64,000 bases of DNA from RBG-16-57-11 sp964503145 (GTDB lineage: Bacteria; Chloroflexota; Anaerolineae; Anaerolineales; UBA4823): the NCBI GenBank assembly GCA_964503145.1, contig CAZCYV010000016.1:1-64000 (forward strand). The letters run 5' to 3'. Below the pieces are notes generated by a model that had not been told where the DNA came from, ran no database searches, and worked only from the letters and a program-made list of their open reading frames with translations. The translations under genes and the position numbers were made by a program. The stretch's first letter is position 1, and every line of letters starts with the position of its first letter. Of the stretch, positions 47,941 through 56,270 are shown piece after piece.

Positions 47941-49108
47941 CGTCAACCTGTTCTAGCCCCAGCACCTGGGTCAGAGTTTCCACCAGGAAGTCTAGTTGTT
48001 CGTAAGTGATCACCAGCGGCGGCAGCAAGCGGATTGTGGTCAGGCCGGCGCTCAAAGCCAGAATCCGCCGTTCCTGCAAAGCTCGCAGATATCCAGCGGC
48101 TTTCTGTCTCATTTCGATGCCAATCATCAGACCCATCCCCCTGACCTGGCGAATGTGCGGCGATGGAATCTGACGCAGCTTTTGAATTAAGTAGTCCCCT
48201 TTTTGGGCCGCTTGCTCGTCAAGGCCTTCTGCTTGCAAAATTTCTAACGTGGCGAGGGAGGCAGCGCAGGCCAATGGGTTACCGCCAAAGGTCGAACCAT
48301 GCATCCCAGGTGTCAGATTCTTCACCTGCGCGCCGATCAACACCGCGCCCATCGGCACTCCCCCTGCCAGGCTCTTTGCGACGCAAAGCAGGTCGGGAAG
48401 TATGCCGAAGTGTTGATAAGCGAACATCTTGCCGGTACGACCGAATCCGGTTTGGACTTCGTCAATAATCAACAGTGCCCCTTTGTCCGTACAAATCTGC
48501 CGAGCGGCTTGCAGGAATTCAGGATCGGCCGGATAGACGCCGCCTTCCCCTTGAACCACTTCCAAAAGCAGCGCAGCAGTTTGTTCGGAGATGGCAGATT
48601 CTAATGCGGTCGGGTTGTTGAACGGCGTGTGGGTGAAGTTCGAGAGCAACGGTTCGAACGGCTGACGGTATTTCTTGTTCCATGTCGCTGAAAGCGACCC
48701 CAGGGTGCGACCGTGAAAACCCCGCATGGTTGCGACAATGCCAGGCCGCCCTGTAGATAGGCGGGCAAACTTGATCGCTGCTTCAACCGACTCTGTGCCA
48801 GAGTTGCAAAAGAAAACCCGGTCCAATCCAGGCGTTAATGAGGTCAGCTTCTCCATCAATTCTGCTCGCTGATCATTGCAGAAAGTTTCGAAAAGCGTGA
48901 TCAACCGCTCTGCCTGCTCAGAGATCGCGGCTGCAATGTGTGGATGGGCGTGGCCCAGGTTTGCTACGCCGTGGCCAGAGGTGCAGTCCAAATATTCATT
49001 GCCCTCGATGTCCCACAAGCAGGCCCCAACGCCGCGCACGAATACGATGGGTTGCTTGTGATACAAGCCAGATGTGTGGCGGTTTTCGACGCTGATGATA
49101 TCTTTCAT
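47930..49108 (-). CDS. lysJ: [LysW]-aminoadipate semialdehyde/glutamate semialdehyde transaminase LysJ
   Basis: A 392-residue class III PLP aminotransferase, relative of ArgD. It aminates the semialdehyde carried on LysW. Motifs: CTSGHGVANLGHAHPHIAAA, VFFCNSGTESVEAAIKFAR, the PLP-binding IIDEVQTGFGRTGKMFAY and the Schiff-base Lys in LLCVAKSLAGGVPMGA. HGSTFGGNPLACAA is conserved. It sits between lysZ (3 nt gap) and lysK (overlap). Confidence 0.93.
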   Translation of the reverse strand: MKDIISVENRHTSGLYHKQPIVFVRGVGACLWDIEGNEYLDCTSGHGVANLGHAHPHIAAAISEQAERLITLFETFCNDQRAELMEKLTSLTPGLDRVFFCNSGTESVEAAIKFARLSTGRPGIVATMRGFHGRTLGSLSATWNKKYRQPFEPLLSNFTHTPFNNPTALESAISEQTAALLLEVVQGEGGVYPADPEFLQAARQICTDKGALLIIDEVQTGFGRTGKMFAYQHFGILPDLLCVAKSLAGGVPMGAVLIGAQVKNLTPGMHGSTFGGNPLACAASLATLEILQAEGLDEQAAQKGDYLIQKLRQIPSPHIRQVRGMGLMIGIEMRQKAAGYLRALQERRILALSAGLTTIRLLPPLVITYEQLDFLVETLTQVLGLEQVDDGL

Positions 49109-49111
49109 CGG

Positions 49112-49939
49112 CTAACCTCCCGCCCGAATGAGCGTACCGTTTCCTGCCAACGCTGCAGAAATGGGTTTTGAGACGCGCCCATCGGCAATGATGACACTCT
49201 CAACTCCGCCTTCGAGCGCTTCCTGTGCCCCCAACACCTTTTTCTTCATCCGTCCTTGGGCTGCTTCCAACGCCACAGGCAGTTGACTCGCCGAAAGTTG
49301 GTTAATGAGTGAGCTTTCATCTGGAAAATGGCGCAGCAAACCTGGAGCGGCCGTAAGATAGATCAGCGATGCAGAACTGGATGCTGCCGCGATCATCGCT
49401 GCGGCGCGGTCTGCATCCACGTTAAGCGCTTCCCCTTGCAAGCTGATCGCCAGTGGCGCCACAACAGGCAAATAGCCCATTTCCAACAATATTTTCAACA
49501 ATAAAGCATTCACCGCCTCGATTTTCCCTGTAAAATCGTCGCGGATGATTTTGCGCTTTCCACCTTCAATAGACTGGACTGCCTCTTTACGCGTTGCGAC
49601 CAGTAATCTGCCATCCACTCCGCTAAGCCCCAAAGCATTAACCCCTAGTTTTTGCAAAGCTTCGACCAGGAGTGAGTTCACTTTCCCGTTTACCGCCATC
49701 ATGAAGATTTCGAGCGTCCTTTTATCCGTGTAGCGCGAGGTGAACCCCGACGGCGAAGTAATGAAACGCGGAGGATATCCTAGCTGCTCGCCCAAGGCAT
49801 TGGCTTCGGCCGACCCGCCATGGACAACGATCAAGTTTGCTCCTTCTTGAAGTAAAGTCGCGATATCCTCGCAAGCAGCTGAAAAATCTACCCCCTCCGT
49901 TCCTCCAATCTTTACTGTGATCAGTTTCAAATCCCTCAT
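49112..49939 (-). CDS. lysZ: [LysW]-aminoadipate/glutamate kinase LysZ
   Basis: A 275-residue amino-acid kinase related to ArgB that phosphorylates the side-chain carboxyl of LysW-bound aminoadipate or glutamate. Motifs: ITVKIGGTEGVDF, NLIVVHGGSAEANALGEQLG, SGVDGRLL, and the nucleotide-site VNADRAA-like LNVDADRAAAMIAAA. ATG at 49939 chosen; a TTG one codon earlier is possible. Downstream of lysY with a 52-nt gap. Confidence 0.92.
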   Translation of the reverse strand: MRDLKLITVKIGGTEGVDFSAACEDIATLLQEGANLIVVHGGSAEANALGEQLGYPPRFITSPSGFTSRYTDKRTLEIFMMAVNGKVNSLLVEALQKLGVNALGLSGVDGRLLVATRKEAVQSIEGGKRKIIRDDFTGKIEAVNALLLKILLEMGYLPVVAPLAISLQGEALNVDADRAAAMIAAASSSASLIYLTAAPGLLRHFPDESSLINQLSASQLPVALEAAQGRMKKKVLGAQEALEGGVESVIIADGRVSKPISAALAGNGTLIRAGG

Positions 49940-49991
49940 CAAACTCTCTCGTTCCTGTGATAAGTGCTTCGATCAGAGTGGTTGCCCACGG

Positions 49992-51029
49992 TTAAATGGG
50001 ATGGAGTCCGGGAAAACCAAGCCCTGCGGTTTCGTCTAATCCGAACATCAGGTTCATGGATTGAACTGCCGATCCTGCAGCGCCTTTCATCAGGTTGTCT
50101 ATGGCGCAAATAGAAACGACATGACCTGTGGTTTCATCGAACTCGAATCCCAGATCTGCGTAATTCGATCCTGCAAGGATTTTGGGTTCTGGCACACGTA
50201 CAACGCCTCGTGTTTCCTTTACGATCCGGATAAACGGATTTTCAGCAACCAGTGCACGATAGGCGCTCCAAAAATCTTTGTTCTTTACCCCTGGCCGGCT
50301 GACAGCATGGGCAGTTGCCAAAACGCCGCGCACCAGGTCCACAGAAGTCATCGTTAAGACCACGTTGCTCAAGCCGAGTTCTTGAATCACCTCTGCAGTG
50401 TGGCGATGACCAAATGCGGAAAAGGTGCGCACCACACTGGCGCGTTCAGGATGATGCGAACCCGGGTTACCTTCCGCCCCGGCCTCCGATGAGCCGACTT
50501 TGATTTCAACTATAATCGGCTGATCTCCATCAATCAGCCCTGCCTTAACAAGAGGTAGCAGCGCCAGGTTGGCAGCAGTTGCATTGCAACCCACTCCGCT
50601 GATATAGTGCGCTTGCGAAATTTCTTGTCGTCGTAATTCGGGGAGACCATACACAAAACGAGAAAGCCATTCAGGGGCAGTGTGTGGTTGTCCATACCAG
50701 CGCTGGTAAAGGTGTGGATCACGCAAGCGAAAATCGGCTGAAAGATCGACCAGCCGGGGAGCAATCGTTGCATAGTGGCCTATTGCCTGCTGCGCCTTGC
50801 CATGAGGCAGCGCCAGAAACAGGATATCAACCGGCTGAAGCGTCTCTGGATCGCTATATTTGAGGCTCGTCCGTTTGCGCAAGTTGGGATGGATTTGATA
50901 GACGTATTCGCCAACGTGATCCCGCGAGGTTACCTGGATGACCTCGACCTGTGGATGATCCAGAAGTAAGCGCAACAGCTCTCCCCCCGTGTAACCAGAG
51001 CCGCCGATAATGGATGCACGAATCCTCAT
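49992..51029 (-). CDS. lysY: [LysW]-aminoadipyl/glutamyl phosphate reductase LysY (ArgC-like)
   Basis: A 345-residue NADPH-dependent reductase homologous to ArgC. The dinucleotide motif is IIGGSGYTGGELLRLL. The catalytic Cys is in ISGVGCNATAANLALLPLV, the general-base His in GSHHPERA and CAIDNLMKGAAGSAVQSMN is the C-terminal signature. It converts the LysW-bound acyl phosphate to the semialdehyde. Start overlaps the lysX stop by 4 nt (ATGA). Confidence 0.93.
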   Translation of the reverse strand: MRIRASIIGGSGYTGGELLRLLLDHPQVEVIQVTSRDHVGEYVYQIHPNLRKRTSLKYSDPETLQPVDILFLALPHGKAQQAIGHYATIAPRLVDLSADFRLRDPHLYQRWYGQPHTAPEWLSRFVYGLPELRRQEISQAHYISGVGCNATAANLALLPLVKAGLIDGDQPIIVEIKVGSSEAGAEGNPGSHHPERASVVRTFSAFGHRHTAEVIQELGLSNVVLTMTSVDLVRGVLATAHAVSRPGVKNKDFWSAYRALVAENPFIRIVKETRGVVRVPEPKILAGSNYADLGFEFDETTGHVVSICAIDNLMKGAAGSAVQSMNLMFGLDETAGLGFPGLHPI

Positions 51030-51901
51030 ATGCTTTGCCTCTTCTCTCTGGCCTGACGTATCACATATTCAACGATCTCGCTGGCGATGTCGATTCCGCT
51101 GATCGGCTGGGCGGTGTGGAATTCCATAGTGTGGTTGATTTCGTTCACCAAAAAACCGCGCTGGGGATGTTCGATCAGATCAATCGCCAGTACGCCGCCG
51201 CCGACCGCTTGAGCGGCCCGCAAACACAACTCTTCGATTTCGGGCGTCACCGGACAAAGCTCACCTTCTCCGCCGCGCGCGGTGTTCGTAATCCAATGCT
51301 CGGATTTACGGTAGATCGCAGTCAGCACTCGATCCCCGACCAAAATCGCGCGTATATCTCGGCCTGGTTTTTCGATATATTCCTGAATATAGAACACTGA
51401 ATGCTGGGCCGATCCCAGGGTGACTTTGTGCTCTAACACCGCTTCGGCTGCATCGCGGTCGTTGATCTTTGCCAACAGGCGGCCCCACGAGCCGACAACC
51501 GGTTTGATGACCACCGGATAACCGATCTGTTCGATGGCCTCCAACGCGGACTCGGGTGCAAAGGCGACGACATCACGGGGTTGGGGAACGCCAGCGCGCG
51601 TCAGCAGTGCGCTGGTGGTTAATTTATCGCCGCAGGCTTCAGCGACCGCCACCGTATTAACCGTCGGTATTCCCCAGGCGTTGAGGATGCGCAGCGCAGA
51701 CAGCCCGTTGTTGTAACTGATACTGCGCTCTAAAATGGCATCATATCTCTGCCAGATTTCCGGCCTTTCCAGATCAAAGTAGATCTGCCGGTCGTCCAGG
51801 CGGTCGAAATCGACCCCACGCACATCTAAAGCAGCAAAGATCCATTTTTCCTCGATCCGAAGCCGGGAAAAAAGGACGCCTATGCGCAGTTTGGATTGCA
51901 T
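51026..51901 (-). CDS. lysX: LysW-aminoadipate/glutamate ligase LysX (ATP-grasp)
   Basis: A 291-residue RimK-like ATP-grasp ligase that joins the alpha-amino group of aminoadipate (or glutamate) to the C-terminal Glu of LysW. ATP-grasp motifs: YPVVIKPVVGSWGRLLAKI, FYIQEYIEKPGRDIRAI and the metal-binding FLVNEINHTMEFHTA. RSISYNNGLSALRIL lies in the N-terminal substrate region. Only 6 nt after lysW. Whether it prefers aminoadipate (lysine) or glutamate (arginine) cannot be decided here. Confidence 0.93.
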   Translation of the reverse strand: MQSKLRIGVLFSRLRIEEKWIFAALDVRGVDFDRLDDRQIYFDLERPEIWQRYDAILERSISYNNGLSALRILNAWGIPTVNTVAVAEACGDKLTTSALLTRAGVPQPRDVVAFAPESALEAIEQIGYPVVIKPVVGSWGRLLAKINDRDAAEAVLEHKVTLGSAQHSVFYIQEYIEKPGRDIRAILVGDRVLTAIYRKSEHWITNTARGGEGELCPVTPEIEELCLRAAQAVGGGVLAIDLIEHPQRGFLVNEINHTMEFHTAQPISGIDIASEIVEYVIRQAREKRQSI

Positions 51902-51907
51902 ACGCCT

Positions 51908-52078
51908 CTACTCACCCCAGTCTTCCTGCTCCATAGGTGCCAGATCGAGCGTGAACGGATCGAGACTTAAGACCTCCAGATCTACGCCGCAATCTGGACA
52001 GACAAGGATTTCTCCCTTTTCGGTCGTTTCTTCCAGGGAGATCAGGGCGTCGCATTCAGGGCAATTGGTAGTTGACAT
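51908..52078 (-). CDS. lysW: Amino-group carrier protein LysW
   Basis: A 56-residue acidic carrier protein with a zinc finger (NCPECDALI...VCPDCGVDLEV, two CxxC pairs) and the defining C-terminal EDWGE, whose last Glu is the attachment point for intermediates. First gene of the lysW-X-Y-Z-J-K operon. The start at 52078 is the family N-terminus (MSTTNCPECD), with AGGA 9 nt upstream; an in-frame ATG at 52105 would overlap the ribosome site and is less likely. Confidence 0.95.
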   Translation of the reverse strand: MSTTNCPECDALISLEETTEKGEILVCPDCGVDLEVLSLDPFTLDLAPMEQEDWGE

Positions 52079-52106
52079 TTCGAACAATCCTTTCCTTTCA
52101 CTCAAT

Positions 52107-52143
52107 GGATAAAATAAAAGCCCTCCGCTGGAAGGAGGGCTTT
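52107..52143 (-). terminator. Leader terminator (attenuator) ahead of lysW
   Basis: Minus strand: AAAGCCCTCC (52143-52134), 7-nt loop, GGAGGGCTTT (52126-52117), then TATTTTATCC. This is an intrinsic terminator placed before the operon's first gene, about 40 nt upstream of the lysW ATG. Confidence 0.8.
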
Positions 52144-52224
52144 GTATGCAAGGCTCAAATAGCGTTTCTAGAGTTTTTGGCTTATCTCAGCAGTTGGTCA
52201 ACTCTAAAGTTCCCATCCTTCCAG
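52128..52224 (-). promoter_or_regulatory. Candidate antiterminator pairing in the lysW leader
   Basis: Upstream leader sequence CTGGAAGGA (52224-52216) is the exact complement of TCCTTCCAG (52136-52128), which covers the terminator loop and the end of its 5' arm. After one bulged base, GGG (52214-52212) can also pair with CCC (52139-52137). This pairing and the terminator are mutually exclusive. A separate stem AGAGTT/AACTCT lies between them. The signal sensed is unknown; I see no lysine riboswitch or T-box core. Confidence 0.55.
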
Positions 52225-52290
52225 TGAAGAGAAGAACGGGTGCAACGACGGGAGCGAAGCAGACCAAAGGCTCGGAACATATTGGGCAGG

Positions 52291-52319
52291 AGTCTATCAC
52301 GGGGGATGGAATGAGTCAA
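52291..52319 (-). promoter_or_regulatory. Promoter of the lysW operon
   Basis: Minus strand: TTGACT (52319-52314), 17-nt spacer, TAGACT (52296-52291). The predicted transcript has a leader of about 200 nt before lysW. The remaining 180 bp to the polymerase stop (52330-52509) show no gene or clear signal. Confidence 0.6.
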
Positions 52320-52509
52320 TACTTTTATCAATCCTGATATTTCAGCGTTTCTTTGGCGAGCCGCTCACGCCTGAACAGGTGGTGCGGCCGAGCAGGCGAG
52401 TGGGGCTGTATGTCTTGGCGGCGCAGCGCCCCTGGCCTGCACGGTCTTGATGCCGGCGGCGCCGGCGCGCTAAGCGAAGAGTGCGAGATGGTCCATTTCC
52501 CCGGCTTCT

Positions 52510-55500
52510 TCAGTCCAGCAGGCTCTCCACCCACTCGGCGCGGATGAACGGCTCGCCTTTCTCTTCGTCCAGCGCCACCACACCCTCCACCAGGTACGGG
52601 TCGGGGGCGTTCAGCGCCGCCTGGCTGCGGCGGTAGGCATCGCCCGGGATGACCACCTCCATCGTCCCTTCCAGATCCTCCAGCGCCAGGAAATAGACGT
52701 AATCCCCGCCGGGGGCGCGGCCGCGGCGCCAGGTTTGGCGCATTCCGGCCACCCGCACCCGCTGCCCCAGGCGGGCGGCGGCCTCCACGGTGGTCAGCGC
52801 CCCGCTGGCGGCGATCTGCGCCGCGGCCAGCTCCAACGGGTGCGCGCTCACCCCTACCCCCAGCACCTGCTCCTCGGCGGCGATCTTTCGCTCGATCGGC
52901 CAGTCGTCTTCTTCCTGCGGGGCGGCCGTCTCGAACAGCGGCAGTTGCCCGCCGCGCCAGCTGCCCGGCTCGAGCTGGCGCAACAGCGCCGGGATCGTCC
53001 CGAAGCGGCTCAGCGCCCCGGCCAGCGCCAGGTTGCGCGCCTCGGCCGGCCGCGGGTCGGCGCGAGCCAGGAAGTCCATCAGCGAGGTGAACGGCCGCGC
53101 CTGCAGGATGCGCCGCTGGGTGCGCTGGGTCAGCTCGCGCACCTGGTTCAGCCCCATAAACAACACCGGCTGGCCGTCGAGAAAGCGGACGCTGAACTCC
53201 GGCATGGCGTAATCCACCTGCGGCGGGCGGATGGTCAGCCTCAGGCGGCGCGCCTCGGTCAGGTACACCCGCTGGCTGTAGTAGCCGCCCCAGTTGGCCA
53301 GCACCGCGGCCATGAACAGCGCCGGGTGGTGCGCCTTGCACCACGCCGACTGCCAGGCCACGCGGGCGTAGGAGGCAGCGTGCGCTTTGGGGAAGCCGTA
53401 GCCAGCGAAGGCCGCCATCAGCTCCCAGATGCGCTCCGCCTGCGCCTCGGGCACGCCACTGCGTTCTGCAGCCCCGGCGATAAAGCGCTCCTTGAGCAAC
53501 TGCATCTGCTTGCCGGGGTCGAAGTGGCTCATCGCCCGGCGCAGCAGGTCAGCGTCGGCCAGGCTCAGCCCGGCCAGTTCGTGGGCGATGCGCAGCACTT
53601 GCTCCTGGTACAGGATCACCCCGTAGGTGTCACACAGCAGCGGCTCGAGCGCCGGGTGCAGGTACGCCGCCGGCTCCAGGCCGCGGTAGCGCGCCACAAA
53701 GGCGTCCTTCAGCCCGCCGATGAGCGGGCCGGGGCGGTACAGCGCCAGGGCGACCAGGATGTCCTGCGGCGTGCGGGCGTGGATCTCTCTCAGCGTAGCG
53801 CGCATCCCGGGGCTTTCGATCTGGAAACAGCCGATGGTGTGCCCGTGCTCGACGATCTCCGATGTGGCCGGGTCGGCGTCGGGGATGGCCTCCAGCACGT
53901 CGAGCGGGTTCGGCCGCGACCCGCCGGTGGATACCGCGGCCGTCGGGGCAAGGACTGCACCCGCGGGGGCGGCCTCCGCCTGCTGGATCGCCGCCGCCAC
54001 GTCGCCCAACACCGTCAACCCGCGGATGCCCAGCAGGTCGATCTTCACCAGCCCCAGGCGCTCGATCGAATCCAGGTCGAACTGGGTGATCGCCACGCCT
54101 TTGGCCGCCATTTGGGTGGGGGCCAGGTCGGTCAGCAGGCCGGGGGCGATGACGATCCCCCCGGGATGGATGGATAGATGCCGCGGCAGGCCGATCAGCG
54201 CCGCGGCGTGCTGGAAGATCTGGCGGTGGCGCGGCGAGGGGTACTGCGCCGCCAGCTCGGCGTAGGGCTGCTCGTCGGGCTGGCGGCGGGAGGGCGGGCC
54301 GTACCAGCGGTAGGGCAGGTGCTCCGCCAGAGCGCTGATCTCCGCCGGCGGCAAGCCGTGGGCTTTGGCTGCGTCGCGCAGCGCCGAGCGGCGGCGGAAG
54401 CGGTTGACCGTGGCGACCATCGCCACACGGTCGGCGCCGAAGCGGCGATAGACGAACTCGATCACCTCGTCCCGTCGCCGCGAGCACAGGTCGGTGTCGA
54501 TGTCCGGCGGCGTGGCCCGCGCCGGGTTGAGGAAACGCTCGAAGTACAGGTTGAGCGCTGCCGGGTCGGGCGTGGTTACCCCCAGGCAATGCGCCACCAG
54601 CGAGGAGGAGGCCGAGCCGCGCGAGGCGATGGGGATGCCGCTCTGGCGGGCGAAGTTCACGATTTCTTCCATCACCAGGAACAGCGGTTCATAGCCGCGC
54701 TCGGCGATCACTGCCAGTTCGTGATCCAGGCGGCGCTGGATGGCCTCCGGCAGCGTTGCGCCATCTTGCCCGCTCGCAGCGTACAGGCGCAGCGCCCCCT
54801 GCTGCGCCTTACGGCGCAGCGCAGCGATGGGCGTCTCTCCCGCACCCAGCTCGATCTGGGGGAAGTGCGCCTGACCCAGGGGCAGCTCCAGGCGGCAGCG
54901 CCCGGTGATTTCCTCGACGGCCTGTAGGGCGCGCGGCCAGTCTTCGAAGCGCTGCGCCATCTCTGCCGGCGGGAGAAATACAGCCTCGGGCGAGGCGACC
55001 TGGTCGGGGCTCAATTCGCTCAGCGGCCGGTTGAGGCGGATGGCGGCGGCGACGCGCTGCAGGGCGGCCTGCTCCGGCGCCAGGTAATCCACGGTGTGCG
55101 TGGCGACGGTGGGCAGGCGCAGGCGCGCAGCCAAGCGGGAAAGCCCCTCGGCGAGCGGGCGGTCTTCGGGACAGTGCATCTGAAGCTCCACATACAGCCG
55201 CCCGGGGAAGACCTGCCTCAAAAGCTCCAGCCAGGCGGCGGCGGCCGCCTCGCCGCCGCTTTGCAGCAGGCGCGCCGCCAGGCTGCGCCGCCCGCCGCTC
55301 AGGCAAAGCAGGCCACGTTCCTCCTGCGCCAGCGCCTGGAAGGCCAGCGGAGTATCCCCCGCCGGGTCGGCCTGCAACTGGCTGCTCAGGCGGCACAGGC
55401 TGGCCCAGCCGCTCAGGTCCAGCGCCAGCAGCGTCAGCGGGGCGGCTCCCGCGCCGGCGTAGGCGTCCAGCTCCGGCGGCGGCAGCGCATCCGCCTCCAG

Positions 55501-55692
55501 CCCCAGGAGCGGCTGCAGGCCCTGCTGGGCGCAGGCGTCGTAGAATTCGATGGCGCCGCTCAGGCGGTTGTGGTCGGTGAGCGCCAGGGCGGGCATCTCC
55601 AGGCGCGCCGCAGCCTGGGCCAGTTCCGCCGGGGAGGCCAGGCCCTCCAGGAAGGAGTACCATGAGTGGACGTGCAGGTGCGCGAAGGTCAC
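52510..55692 (-). CDS. dnaE2: DNA polymerase III alpha subunit, DnaE2/ImuC-like
   Basis: A 1060-residue C-family polymerase, short like the error-prone DnaE2/ImuC branch rather than replicative DnaE1. N-terminal PHP domain: FAHLHVHSWYSFLEGLASP and ALTDHNRLSGA. Palm: GIPIASRGSASSSLVAHCLG and the catalytic PPDIDTDLCSRRRDEVIEF; later IHPGGIVIAPG, ITQFDLDSIERLGLVKIDLL, YQEQVLRIAHELAG and GYGFPKAHAASYARVAWQSA. A C-terminal OB domain (VYFLALEDLEGTMEVVIPGD) ends it. Probable role in translesion synthesis. imuA, imuB and lexA are not adjacent. The gene is visibly more GC-rich than those before 52 kb. Confidence 0.85.
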   Translation of the reverse strand: MTFAHLHVHSWYSFLEGLASPAELAQAAARLEMPALALTDHNRLSGAIEFYDACAQQGLQPLLGLEADALPPPELDAYAGAGAAPLTLLALDLSGWASLCRLSSQLQADPAGDTPLAFQALAQEERGLLCLSGGRRSLAARLLQSGGEAAAAAWLELLRQVFPGRLYVELQMHCPEDRPLAEGLSRLAARLRLPTVATHTVDYLAPEQAALQRVAAAIRLNRPLSELSPDQVASPEAVFLPPAEMAQRFEDWPRALQAVEEITGRCRLELPLGQAHFPQIELGAGETPIAALRRKAQQGALRLYAASGQDGATLPEAIQRRLDHELAVIAERGYEPLFLVMEEIVNFARQSGIPIASRGSASSSLVAHCLGVTTPDPAALNLYFERFLNPARATPPDIDTDLCSRRRDEVIEFVYRRFGADRVAMVATVNRFRRRSALRDAAKAHGLPPAEISALAEHLPYRWYGPPSRRQPDEQPYAELAAQYPSPRHRQIFQHAAALIGLPRHLSIHPGGIVIAPGLLTDLAPTQMAAKGVAITQFDLDSIERLGLVKIDLLGIRGLTVLGDVAAAIQQAEAAPAGAVLAPTAAVSTGGSRPNPLDVLEAIPDADPATSEIVEHGHTIGCFQIESPGMRATLREIHARTPQDILVALALYRPGPLIGGLKDAFVARYRGLEPAAYLHPALEPLLCDTYGVILYQEQVLRIAHELAGLSLADADLLRRAMSHFDPGKQMQLLKERFIAGAAERSGVPEAQAERIWELMAAFAGYGFPKAHAASYARVAWQSAWCKAHHPALFMAAVLANWGGYYSQRVYLTEARRLRLTIRPPQVDYAMPEFSVRFLDGQPVLFMGLNQVRELTQRTQRRILQARPFTSLMDFLARADPRPAEARNLALAGALSRFGTIPALLRQLEPGSWRGGQLPLFETAAPQEEDDWPIERKIAAEEQVLGVGVSAHPLELAAAQIAASGALTTVEAAARLGQRVRVAGMRQTWRRGRAPGGDYVYFLALEDLEGTMEVVIPGDAYRRSQAALNAPDPYLVEGVVALDEEKGEPFIRAEWVESLLD

Positions 55693-55825
55693 TGCTGAAA
55701 AGCCCGTTCTACTCCCTGATGATACCTGCCGGGCGGCGCGACGGCAAGGGGGAAATCAAACGGGCCCCGGCGCCGGGGCCCGTCGGAAGCTCATCGAAGC
55801 TCACGAAGTGATGCCTGCTCTCCGC

Positions 55826-56071
55826 CTACCCCACCGGCTCCGCTACGCCCTGCATCCCTTCCAGGATTTTCTCCAGCGCCATGGTATGGCTGCAGCGCCC
55901 GCGCGTCTGGAAGAAGTCGCAATCGCACTTCCAGGTGCCGTCGATCAGGGTGATTTGGTGCGGATTATTGTCCCCTACAAAGGTCACGTTGAGCGATTCA
56001 ATGCGAAAACGGTCTCGTTGTGCTGCGTATTTTTTCGCCTTTTCGATCTTGCCAATCATCCCGTAGTCCAT
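55826..56071 (-). CDS. Stand-alone SWIM zinc-finger protein
   Basis: An 81-residue protein consisting almost only of a SWIM domain: WKCDCDFFQTRGRCSHTMAL gives the CxC...CxH zinc ligands, preceded by strands IESLNVTFVGDNNPHQITLI. SWIM fingers bind DNA or proteins. The ATG at 56071 follows AAGGAG. It lies 133 bp upstream (on the minus strand, before) of the polymerase gene and could be transcribed with it; a link to DNA repair is only suggested by position. Confidence 0.8.
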   Translation of the reverse strand: MDYGMIGKIEKAKKYAAQRDRFRIESLNVTFVGDNNPHQITLIDGTWKCDCDFFQTRGRCSHTMALEKILEGMQGVAEPVG

Positions 56072-56126
56072 CGATATCGATCTCCTTTCGTTTTCTTGAT
56101 CTAGAGAAGAATAATTACGAACACAA

Positions 56127-56150
56127 AAGGGCACGCGCGCGCGTGCCCTT
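56127..56150 (-). terminator. Perfect 24-nt palindrome, probable terminator
   Basis: Twelve bases (AAGGGCACGCGC, 56127-56138) followed directly by their exact reverse complement (56139-56150). On the minus strand it is followed by TTTTGTGTT and would terminate the histidine kinase transcript. Confidence 0.55.
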
Positions 56151-56270
56151 ATGCGTCAGGAAAGATGATGACTTTGAATTCGAATCCCGGCAAGGCAATC
56201 ACCTCGCTATATAGTATAAGCGGAGTCGGGATGAAAGTCAACGCGCGAAAAGGTTAAGTTTTTGAGTCTT

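Noticed and set aside
52128..52290. Lysine riboswitch or T-box in the lysW leader
   Set aside because: I found neither the conserved lysine-riboswitch core nor a T-box sequence; only the terminator and antiterminator pairing can be supported.
52735..54177. Very long open frame (480 codons) opposite the polymerase gene
   Set aside because: Antisense shadow produced by high GC at third positions; the translation is rich in His, Arg and Gln and matches no fold. The minus-strand polymerase explains the region.
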